From: Phycomyces blakesleeanus NRRL 1555(-) | Lineage: Eukaryota; Mucoromycota; Mucoromycetes; Mucorales; Phycomycetaceae | Assembly (NCBI RefSeq): GCF_001638985.1 | Contig: NW_017265135.1 | Location: forward strand, 1,107,223 to 1,171,222 | Length of the DNA: 64,000 nt | Direction: 5' to 3' | Shown here: positions 13,087 to 29,605 of the stretch, piece after piece | How the letters are laid out: every line of letters begins with the position of its first letter | Position numbering within the stretch: position 1 is the first letter of the stretch | The notes under the pieces: generated by a model | The model's database searches: none | What the model was told of the DNA's origin: nothing | What the model saw: only the letters and a program-made list of their open reading frames with translations | Program-made: the position numbers and the translations under genes

Positions 13087-15765
13087 ATGACCTTTAGAGA
13101 CACATTGCTAGATCAACTTAGGAAGCGTGATAAGCGAGAAAGACAATGGAAGGAAATGATTAACGCTAGTAAGATCTCTTAACCTTCGGGACAGCCATTC
13201 ATCTCTTCCTTGAGCTGATCATTCTTTCATCTTTCAGACCAGCGGTTGTTGCATCATGCGATTGAGCTCCAAAAGAGAAACGATCAACTAATCTTATATG
13301 AGTCCAATAATAATAGCACTCACACTCAAAAGTAAAGTTCAATTATATGCCCGTATTTCCTCTTTTTTTTTGCCATTATATGTATTAGTGGATGGAAACT
13401 CTCTTTATTTCTTTATATATTAAAGCTTGAATTATATATATATATATATATATAAATATTTATGCGTGTGCTGTTTATGGCTCGGCTTTCATCATTAGTG
13501 CGCCTGCAAACCAACAGCAGATTAATGATTTGGATCGTCGGATAAGAGAGTTGCATGAAGAGAGGGCCGAAATGTACAAGTCACAGAGTGAGAATGCCCA
13601 GAGACTAGTTCATATGAATGAACAGTTGCGAGCCAAAGAAGAAACAGAAAAGCAGCAGGCAGAAGAGTTGAGTGTTGAGACTAAAGTTTGTAAACAATTA
13701 CTTACGAGTATCTTTAGAATAAAGAGTTTCTCTGAAAAAATCAATGCATTGTCAAAAGAGTGTGATTTACAAGCCCAACAGTTGCGCGAGAAGAATATTG
13801 TGATCCAAGTAGAGTATACAACCATAGCTACAGCTACACCCTCACACATCTTTGTATATATATAACAGAAAAATTTATGAATATATATATATATATGTCT
13901 TCTTCTCTCTATTTCTTTCTAGATATTACAAGATGAGCTGGCAACTCTCCATCTGGAAATTGTCACTACTGAAGACCGCAGTAAAAATCTCAGGAAGGAG
14001 AATGATCAGCTGTTGCAAAGATGGATGAATTTGAAGAACGAAGAAGCCGAAAAGATGAATGAAGCTACCCAGTTTTACGAAGAGTAAGGAATTAACTAAC
14101 GGATCGGATTTCTATGTTTCCTAATGTGTCTGTGTGTATTTACTACTATTGTTTCTAACAATACGCTTTTTCTTTAAATAATAATAATAATAATAATAAT
14201 CTACTAGACTTCGTATATTGGCACGTAATAATGGTCAGACACTACGTCAAGTTAATGGAAAATGGGTTATGGAGCCATCTCCATCTACTACTTCCAGTAA
14301 AAATAGAACACCTGCAGAAGACGATCTTAAAAGAAGCAGTCGAATACTAAGCAATATTTTATTGCCAAGTCGTGTAACAAAAAAGTTTGTAAGGAGAATG
14401 TATTATTGTCCATCTATACAATCAACTTATTGGATTTTATTGGGTACAAGACAATGCACGAAGGGGAAATCTATTGTGTTCAGGCATCTTCAACAGGATC
14501 AATGTTTGCAACTGGTGCAGCAGATAAGAAGATCAAGATCTACGATGCCAAGACAGGCAAGAAAGAAAGAAAGAAAAGGAATTAGAAAGTAAATGATAAA
14601 TTTCATATAAGCTTAATTTATTGTATGTGTAAATAGGCCGTGTGAACCAGACACTTGGTGGTGCTTTACAGACAATTACTTCAGTAGATTTTAATTCAAC
14701 CGATGAGCTGGTACTGGGTGCTTCAACTGATAACGCAACCCGTTTGTGGCAACTGAGTACAGGAAGGATAAAAGTAAGTTGTGCATCTTGTGAAACTTTG
14801 GAACTTGGCTGTTTATTTTATGTTATTTTTTTTTTCTACAGCACACCCTGACTGGGCATATTGGCAAAGTGTATTCTGCCAAATTCAATGCAGATTCTAA
14901 TAGAGTGGTAAGTATAATAAATCTATACTTTGATGGTTTCTGATGGACATGAAATCATTAGGTGTCTGGAAGTCACGACAGGACCCTCAAAGTTTGGGAC
15001 CTTCAAAAAGGAAACTGTGTGTAGAGCAAATCTTTCTGAAACCAAATACATTTCATCTAACGTATCGATATTACTGGTTTGCTTAATATAGGCATAAGAA
15101 CAATTTTTACTTTTTCAAGCTGTAATGACCTCTGTCTTGGTGATGCCGATGGGTAAAGTATATAGCTCGATGATTTGTGGTTCAAGGGAAAAAGAGGCGG
15201 TTGTAATCCCTACTGACTCATGGTCATTTATAAAAAACATATATACCTACAGACTTACATTGATAAGCGGACACATGGATAATAATATTCGAGTGTGGGA
15301 TACTCGTACTGGTAACGGTATTAAAGATATGACTGGGCTTCACACTAGCCAAATTACATCTGTATGCATGTCGCCAGGTAAGAAGACGAAAGTTATACTT
15401 CTTGATGCGCGTGTGTTTTACTTGGTAATTTAGTTATTAATTTCATTTGATTGTAACCTGCGTGTATATGTATAACATGAAAAACAAAACAAAAAACAAA
15501 AAACAGGTGGCTCAACTGTCCTAACAAACTCAAGAGATCATACACTCAAAATTATTGATTTGAGAATGTATGAAGTTGTACAATCATTTCAGTGAGTAAC
15601 CTCTTTAATTTTTATTTATCTTTATTTTATACATGTAACTAATACACTGACTTGATAGGGCTGATACTTTCCGTAACGGAATCAATTGGTCGAGGGCTTG
15701 TTTTAGGTAACAAGCAGTAATATTATGACATAACAAATACATAAAAATATATATATATAATTCAA

Positions 15766-15801
<36 letters not shown>

Positions 15802-16155
15802 CCCAGATGGACATTATGTCGCAGCTGGATCAGCGGGTAAGTTAATAGAGTTTTGGCTTGTACGCTCAAATATGCTCATTATTACTTCTTTATCCCATCG
15901 TAAGACGGAGTACTGCACATATGGAATTCTCGGTCTGGAAAGTTGGAAAAATCAATTGAAGGACACGGGTAAATATATCAAACAAAAACAAAGACAAAAA
16001 AAAATGATTAATTGTGATTTGATTGTGTCTTGATCGTCTAATATTTTAGTGCTGCTGTATGTGGACTATCATGGAATCCAAGTGGCAGCTTGTTATATTC
16101 TGCTGACAAGAGCAAGGTCGTGTGTATGTGGGATACTGCACATTCTGATTCCTAA
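13087..16155 (+). CDS. atg16: Autophagy protein Atg16 with C-terminal WD40 propeller (ATG16L1-like)
   Basis: Sixteen exons: 13087-13168, 13238-13331, 13499-13808, 13923-14083, 14208-14388, 14451-14556, 14637-14773, 14842-14907, 14962-15020, 15099-15152, 15253-15377, 15507-15591, 15659-15706, 15802-15836, 15905-15968, 16050-16155, giving 570 aa. The N-terminal helix (TFRDTLLDQLRKRDKRERQW) is the Atg5-binding motif. A coiled coil follows (IQQILQDELATLHLEIVTTEDRSKNL...LLQRWMNLKN), the dimerisation and PI3P/WIPI region. After a short linker come WD repeats (TMHEGEIYCVQ; HTLTGHIGKVYSAKFN; LISGHMDNNIRVWD; FSPDGHYVAAGS; GLSWNPSGSLLYS). The family forms the Atg12-Atg5-Atg16 E3-like complex that lipidates Atg8. 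Budding-yeast Atg16 lacks the propeller. Intron 6 (14557-14636) has a GC donor. Confidence 0.93.
14557..14636 (+). other. GC-AG intron in atg16
   Basis: The exon ends in ...YDAKTG with one base of the Gly codon. Reading through the donor GCAAGA meets a stop before any GT donor that would fit. The acceptor is AATAG at 14632-14636, and the frame resumes RVNQTLGG. Length is 80 bp. Confidence 0.75.
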
Positions 16156-16546
16156 GCTTAATATTATGCTTAAATATACCTCTAAAATGTTTCCGCGATA
16201 TTTGGAGAGGAAGGAAGCCTTTTTTTTAAAAAAATAAAAATAAAAATATATAAAAGAATTCAATATATCATAAACACAGATTTTATTTTTGTTGTTTTAC
16301 TGAAAAGAGACAGAATTTTGGCTGTTTTGGTTATTTGATTGAAAGAGTAAAAAATATGAAGCTTCACAAGCAAAAAGGTAAATGGAAGTAGAAGGGATGT
16401 TAAGATAGAGGTGAAAGTAGAGGCAGAGGGGGAAAAATCACAATATACGAAAAGGAATAGAGATAAAGAAAAAGGTAACAGTAAAAGGTAGAAAAAAAAA
16501 GAGAATAAAACCATAAAACATATATATATATATATTTAATATGGAT
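16156..16546. other. Shared 3' region of atg16 and pgi1
   Basis: About 390 bp between two converging genes. It is purine-rich on the + strand (poly-A/G between 16380 and 16500) with a TA stretch at 16522-16535. I see no gene. Confidence 0.6.
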
Positions 16547-20502
<3,956 letters not shown>

Positions 20503-21813
20503 ATGGCTACCGACCTGTGCTATACACTCGTTCATCCTGATGACGCGACTGATCAACCTACTCTTCAAGACTTCCAACATGCCTTTGAAAAGGGTTCCGA
20601 TGAAGCTCGTATTGAGACAATGAAGAAGTTGTTGGTCATCATGGTCAATGGTGATCCCATGGAGAAACTCCTCTTACACGTCATTCGTTTTGTATTGCCA
20701 TCCAAAAACAAGCAACTCAAAAAGCTCTTGCATTTCTACTGGGAAATCTGTCCCAAGAGAAAGCCAGATGGCAAGCTGAAGGAAGAGTTCATCTTGGTGT
20801 GGTATGTGATGGACGGCAGAATAAAATGACAAAACAAAAAAAAGCAATCAAATGAGCCTTGTCCAAACTGAATCTTCTGGTACTATCTATAGCAATGCTC
20901 TTCGCAATGATTTGCAACATCCCAACGAGTACATTAGAGGCGCAACTCTTCGATTCTTGTGCAAGATTAAAGAAGCTGACGTGTTGGAGCCCTTGGTGCC
21001 TTCTGTTAGAGCATGTCTGGTAAACTATTGATTGATTTATATATTGTATAAAGGGGAAATCAATAGAAATAGAAAGAAAAAGGGAAAGAATGATATATGC
21101 ATATATGTGTATATGTATGGATATTTTTTTAAAATAATAATAATAATAGAGAGAGAAAGAGATGAAAATTCTATCAATGTGTGTATGTGTTTTATGTCTT
21201 CTTACTTTTATAGCACTGCTTGTAATATTTTAGGAACATCGCCACTCATATGTGCGCAAAAATGCCGTGTTTGTTATCGGTTCTATCTATAAACACTTTG
21301 AGATGCTCTTCCCAGATGCACCAGAGGTCATTCAGAACTTCTTGATCTCGGTAAGATACACAAATGATAATTATAGCGATTGTATATATATATAACAGCA
21401 AAAGAAAGAAGCGAGGGTAATAACATCTTTGACAGGAAGCAGATATGACCTGTAGAAGAAACGCCTTTGTTGTTCTGTGCAATATCGATCAGCCTTTGGC
21501 CGTAGATTACTTGACCCAAGTTTTCAGCTTGGTTTCTACCTATGATGAGCTACTCCAACTGGCTGTTATCGAGTTGATCCGTAAAGATAGCAAAACTAAT
21601 GCAGCGAACAAGGTGAGAGTGATTATTGATAGTAAATGATTGGTTCTAATGATATTACTATTATTATTATTTTAAAATAAAAGGGTGCTTATATTAGATG
21701 CGTATCAGAACTTTTGTCAGCCACATCCCACTCTGTTAAATACGAAGCCGCAAATATTCTTATATTTTTGACATCTAACCCTGCTGCCATTAAAGGTAAG
21801 ATATTGCACACTG

Positions 21814-21845
<32 letters not shown>

Positions 21846-24713
21846 GGAGAGCCAAGAAAATTAATATATATATATTTTGGAAAATTTACTACGTAGCTGC
21901 TGCTTCTTGTTACATTGACCTTGTTGTCAAGGAGTCTGATAACAACGTCAAGCTGATTGTGTTGGATAGATTAGAAGATATTCGCTCAAAGAATGAGCGT
22001 ATTTTGGATGATTTGGTTATGGATGTCCTGCGTGTTCTGTCAAGCCCTGACATTGATGTCAGACGCAAGGCATTGCGTATTGCCATGGATATGGTCTCTT
22101 CTAGAAATGTACAGGAAGTCATACTCTTCTTAAAAAAGGAGCTCACAAAGACCCACGATCAAGAGTATGAAAAGGTACAGGACGATTTGCTTATAAATAC
22201 CTGGATTCGTTTACTGAATTCATACATATGCAGAACACCGAATACCGTCAACTATTGATCCAATCTATTCACACATGTGCCATCCGCTTCTCTGAAGTGG
22301 CTGCCAACGTAGTCCACGTACTGATGGAGTTCCTCGGCGACTCAAACAATCCTTCTGCTGTTGATGTCGTTTCATTTGTTCGTGAAGTAGTTGAGAAGTT
22401 CCCCGAGTTGCGTGCATCTATTCTCGAAAGACTTCTCGAGACATTTACGGACATGAAGTCTGGAAAGGTGTTCCGTGGTGCTCTTTGGATTATCGGTGAA
22501 TACTCCAACTCTGCAAAGGAGATTGATGAGGCATGGAAGCAGATCCGTTGTGCTCTTGGTGAGATTCCCTTGTTGGCCTCTGAGCAAAAATTGCTGGATG
22601 CTGCCGAGGCAGATGATGAGGAGTCCACCACAGATGAAGCCAAATCTGCCGTTCCTTCCGGAACTGCTGCTCCTAGACGCGTTCTTGCGGACGGAACCTA
22701 TGCCACCGAGAGTGCCTATACTTCTACCTCCAGCAATGCTGCTAGATTAGAAGCAGTTAAGCAGGCTTCCAAGCCTCCTCTGAGAGGTAAATAAGCTCAT
22801 TAAATATACCAACAACAGCAACAACAATGAGGTGAAAATGTATATGAAAGCAAGTAAATCTAACAGTACATCTATTTATTAGCTCTTATTCTCAATGGTG
22901 ATTACTTCTTGGGTACCGTATTGGCCACTACATTGACCAAACTGGCACTTCGCTACGGAAAGGTTGTCTCTGACTCCTCTCTTGCCAATGCCCGCAAAGC
23001 AGAAGTAAGTCCATAGACACAAACGCACACACAATACATGCATGTTTTTTTTTGGGGGGACTTATGTTTATTTATTTATTCATTGTTATATTAATATAAA
23101 TATCAAAGGCCATGTTGATTATGACTAGTATTATTCGTATTGGTCAGTCGCAATTTGTTGCTTTCCAGATTGATGAGGATTCGTACGATCGTATCATGCA
23201 GGACTTGCGCGTCGTCGGAAGTTATTCCCAAGACAAGGTTGTAGACCATGTTTACCTTGAGGAAACGCATGCTGTTTATGCCAAGCAGATCCAGGCAGAA
23301 GAGGTAATATATATATATGTGTGTGTGTGTGTGTGTATGGGTGTATGGGTGTATGGGTGTATTAACCTATTATATGTATATATAGAAACGTTTATTAGAT
23401 TCAAAGGCAAAAGACAAAACTAGTGTCAAAGTTCAGGTTGATGATGCTATTGTCTTTAGACAATTCTCAAAGAAGTCTGGTGATGATACCGTTGACGAGT
23501 ATGAGCAAGACCTGTCTCGCGCTACTGGGTCTCTTGATTCCAAGGACGATCTTATGTCCAAGTTGAACCGTATTGTGCAGCTCACTGGTTTCTCCGATCC
23601 TGTGTACGCCGAAGCAGTAGTTAATGTTCACCAATATGACATTCTTATGGGTAATATAAATAGTATATTGAAGGAGAAGAAGAAAAAGAAGACTATTAAC
23701 AATTTTTATATATGTTGTATTGTTGTATCTAAAAACAGATGTCTTGATTGTCAATCAAACTTCGGAAACTCTCCAGAACTTAACTGTAGAATTTGCCACC
23801 CTTGGTGATCTTAAGCTTGTAGACCGCCCTGTTACCCACAATTTGGCACCCCACTCCTTCCTTTCAATCAAGGCACCTATCAAGGTCTCTTCGACTGAGA
23901 CTGGTGTTATCTTTGGCAACATTGTCTATGATTCCCATGGTACATCAGAGGGTAACTGTGTTGTGCTCAATGATATCCATATTGATATCATGGACTACAT
24001 TAAACCCGCCACCTGCACCGAGACTCAGGTAAGAAAAAAAATTCTTAAGAGGTGGGGGGTGTATTTTTTTTTTTAAAAAAAAAAAGAGAGAGAAAGGAAG
24101 GAACCAAAAAGCTAATATTTCTTCTTCTTCTTTTTAACAGTTCCGTAGTATGTGGACAGAATTTGAATGGGAAAACAAGGTCAATGTCAACACAAATATT
24201 TCGTGAGTATCACAATTTTTTTTTAAAAAAAATATGCATGAAAACTAAGTTCTTTGCAATTGTGATAGTGACTTGAGAACCTACCTTGACCATATCATGG
24301 CCTCTACCAACATGAGTTGCCTGACACCCGAAAAGCAACTCGAGGGTGACTGTGGCTTCCTGTCAGCCAATATGTATGCCAAGAGCGTGTTCGGTAAGTC
24401 AATTGATCAGATACCACATCATAATGTATATCTCTGTCTTAATCAAACCTTTTGGCGCCCTCTTTTTTTTAGGCGAGGATGCATTGGCAAATCTGAGCAT
24501 TGAGAAAGCAGGCGAAGGTCCTATTACTGGACACATCCGTATTCGTAGCAAGACCCAAGGCATTGCATTGAGTTTGGGTAAGTGTTTGATACATAAAAAA
24601 AAATCCCGACACAACCAATTGACTGATTAACTAACTTTCAAATAAAAAACAATAATCTTTACTGCTTGTTTATAGGTGACAAAATTACTTTGGCACAAAA
24701 GGTTGCTTTGTGA
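20503..24713 (+). CDS. sec26: Coatomer subunit beta (COPI, Sec26)
   Basis: Fifteen exons: 20503-20801, 20893-21019, 21234-21350, 21436-21612, 21684-21795, 21897-22174, 22234-22786, 22883-23004, 23109-23303, 23386-23650, 23739-24028, 24141-24202, 24269-24393, 24473-24577, 24676-24713, giving 954 aa. The N-terminal two thirds is adaptin-like alpha-solenoid ([44 protein letters not shown]). The C-terminal part carries the beta-COP appendage ([22 protein letters not shown]...; [16 protein letters not shown]). Length matches Sec26 (about 970 aa). It is one of seven coatomer subunits and, with gamma/delta/zeta, forms the membrane-proximal adaptor layer of COPI vesicles that return cargo from Golgi to ER. 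All introns seen are GT-AG and short. The leader before ATG is CT-rich. Confidence 0.97.
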
Positions 24714-24932
24714 ACACAATAAAAACATAAGACGAAAAGAAAAAAAAAGAAGGGATATTATACACGTCCTTTGTACCAAACACAATTTACTCTCTTTTAG
24801 TTGACAGTTAACACAAAAAGTCTTCCTTGCTTTTATTTTATTTTTTATACTTTATATATTCAATACATTAAATACTCAATGTCTTGTGTGCGAGGTGGGA
24901 ATTTTTTCTTTCTTTTTTTTTATTACTCTGCT

Positions 24933-25874
24933 TTATTTGGTCAAGGCAGACTGGAGGGCCTCGTAGAACTCGACCTCAATCTTAGCCTCGGCCTTCTCGA
25001 CCTCGGAACCGTTACCAGCAAGGGCACGCTGGGCCTCAGCAAGACCAGCCTGGACATTCTGATTACAAGCAATAATGATAATGATAATTATAATAGTGTT
25101 TGTTTGTTTGTTTTTTTAAAAAAAAGAAAAAGAAGTCGATTATTATACATTATACATTATCAGGATTCTGTTTTTTTTTCTCTTCGAAATATGTTTCTTA
25201 CCTCGAGAGAGAAATCCTCAAGGGGAGCGGCCTCGACGGCGTTGATGTTGAGGGAGGAGTCAGGGTTGATGGTAGCGAAACCACCGGAGACTATAGAAAA
25301 TAAAGGTTCAATTGATATATCCAGACACTCGTACGAATCTAACTCTCTACGCGTCTTATATTTGTATTCGATAGTTCTACAAATTCATCAAGCCCCTTAC
25401 CAAAGAACTTCTTGGTCACTTCGGCAGACTCGACAACCTCGACAACACCGGGGTTGAGCTGCTCAATGGTGGGGACGTGGTTGGCAAGGATACCCATGTC
25501 ACCGGAAGTGGCAGCCAAGTTGACCTGCTGGACATCGGTGGCCTTGTAGATGGCCTGTAGTAAATAATATGCAGAGTAGTATTAGAAAAGTGAATGAGTT
25601 TTTTGAGTGGGATGAGGACGAAGGTCGATGTTCTTTTTTCTTTTCTTTTTTTTTCGTTAATTACCTTGTGGGGCAAGACAAAGGTCAAACGAAGCTTGTC
25701 AGTGACAGAGGCCTCGGAAGCGTAGAAGCGAGCTTAAAAAAAAACAACAATACACAATAGAAAAGTTTAACGTCTGCAATCTAATGTGTCTTGTACAATT
25801 TGATGTCAATTACCAAGACGAGCAGGCTTGGCAGCGGCAACGGCAACACGAGCAGACCGGGCAAAAACGTTCAT
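24933..25874 (-). CDS. atp16: Mitochondrial ATP synthase F1 subunit delta
   Basis: Five exons on the minus strand: 25814-25874, 25665-25732, 25401-25554, 25202-25290, 24933-25058, giving 165 aa. The N-terminus (NVFARSARVAVAAAKPARLARFYASEA) is a typical Arg/Ala-rich mitochondrial presequence. The mature part shows the epsilon-type beta sandwich (KLRLTFVLPHKAIY; VNLAATSGDMGILANHVPTI; VVEVVESAEVTKKFFVSGGFA). A C-terminal helical hairpin follows (LAEAQRALAGNGSEVEKAEAKIEVEFYEAL). It corresponds to bacterial epsilon and sits in the central stalk, coupling rotation to the F1 catalytic head. It lies divergently from atp2, whose product is in the same complex. A 20-base G run lies 117 bp upstream of the start. 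Confidence 0.95.
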
Positions 25875-26865
25875 TATGAAAAAGGACGGTTTAGGTGAGA
25901 GGAACTAAAAAAAAACTGGGCAACCTTGTAGCTAGACGACTGGATAATTTTTTTTTTGGCCTGAATTTTTTTTTTTTTTCAATAGCGCTAGGGGGGGGGG
26001 GGGGGGGGGGTGGAAGTTGATTTTTTTTATATATATATTTTATTCTTAGAATTCTTTATCCTCATTTCTTATATGATAATTATTAAGCTTTGTTATAGCT
26101 TTTATAACCTCTTTTGAAAAACAACTTCTTTATTAAGCTTATATTTTTGTAGCTGAAACTACTTTATAGCTATAGGTAGTTTTTATATGATGTACGTATC
26201 GCCAATTTAAATAATAATAAAATACACTATACAATTAATATTGAACCATAAAAAATAAAAATAAAAATTAAAGGGGAGGGGTCCAAGGCTTGCTGTGTTA
26301 TTCTTATTTCGATGACGTCGGCTATTATTGGGCCAGCCACACTTTCAACCTCACATAAATTAATTATGCTGACGGAGAATTAAAGTAATGTATATGAATT
26401 TATTTATACGCGGCTATTAAGTGAGTACGAGTGTGTGCACCAAGTGATTTATTGTATCCTATTGTGTGGATATTCAAAATGATTTATTGTCCATTGTATG
26501 TAATTTGCTTTTATTCAGATTCACACAAACATAATTGTACAATTTATAGTATGTATATATATATATATATAAGCAGCTACATCAGAAAATCATTAGGTGT
26601 GTGTCTGTATATGTGTAATTGTCTTGATTGACTTGAATAAATCAAGGTACATCAACTTGACGCGTCGTAGCAATTGTAACTTTTTTTTGGTTTTTTTTTA
26701 CTTAGTTCCCTTGCAACCAGCTACCCCTACCTTTTTGTTACCATGGAGATTTAATGTCCGTTCCCAGCCATGAGAGAATTTATTTTATTTTCTAAAAAAA
26801 AAATCTTTACTCTCCAAAATAAACTCCCCCCACCCCTTTCCCTATACTTTCGTGGTATAGACACA
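25875..26865. promoter_or_regulatory. Divergent promoter region shared by atp16 and atp2
   Basis: 991 bp between the two ATGs. Contains a run of 20 G (25991-26010), long T runs (25950-25980), a CRE-like octamer TGACGTCG at 26313-26320, and TA repeats near 26555-26571. No coding frame is supported. Confidence 0.5.
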
Positions 26866-28977
<2,112 letters not shown>

Positions 28978-29605
28978 ATCATGCGACATAATTCAGCACT
29001 GCCCACCGAGTTTCTCTCTTTCTCTGTGAGTGCATGTGTATGCACATTGTTCTTTCTTTTCTTTTACTATGAAACTGCATTTCTTGTAATAATTCCCCTC
29101 TAAAAAAACCCCCCCTCAAACTCATTTTGTGTTTTGTCTTGTACAAAAAAATAATAAAAATATAAACATCTGTTTTGTGATTAATGTAAAATAAATAATA
29201 ATAATTATAATTATAACAACAAATGTAATATTTGTATTTCGAAGCACAGCTTAACGACCTTTGTTTTTATTCGATTTTTTTTTGTTGGTTTTTGTTTGGA
29301 AAGCGTTAAAGGGCAGCAGCAAGAGTAAGAGTAAGAGAGAGAGAGAAATGAAGAATAAAGAAAATCATAAACAGAAAGAATAAAAAAAAACAATGAAAGA
29401 TCTGGCTATGTACGAATGGGAAAGATGCTCTTTCTTTCTCTCTTTCTCTATCTCTCTTTGTTTGGGAACCCTTTAAGAGCAAGCAGTCTGTAGTAGTTAC
29501 AATGGCTCAAAGGAAGAAAGACAAAGAAAATACAAAGAAAAAAAAGAGAAGAAGAACAGGTCGTCTTTTTTTTTGTTTTTGTTTTTTGTTTTATGATCAG
29601 ATAAA
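28978..29605. other. 3' regions of atp2 and the Grainyhead-like gene
   Basis: Converging genes, 628 bp. The atp2 side is CT-rich then A/T-rich; 29330-29350 holds a GA repeat. No gene seen. Confidence 0.6.

Noticed and set aside
26770..26865. Upstream in-frame start for atp2
   Set aside because: It would add an A/T-derived stretch before a good mitochondrial presequence; the ATG at 26866 gives the normal N-terminus.
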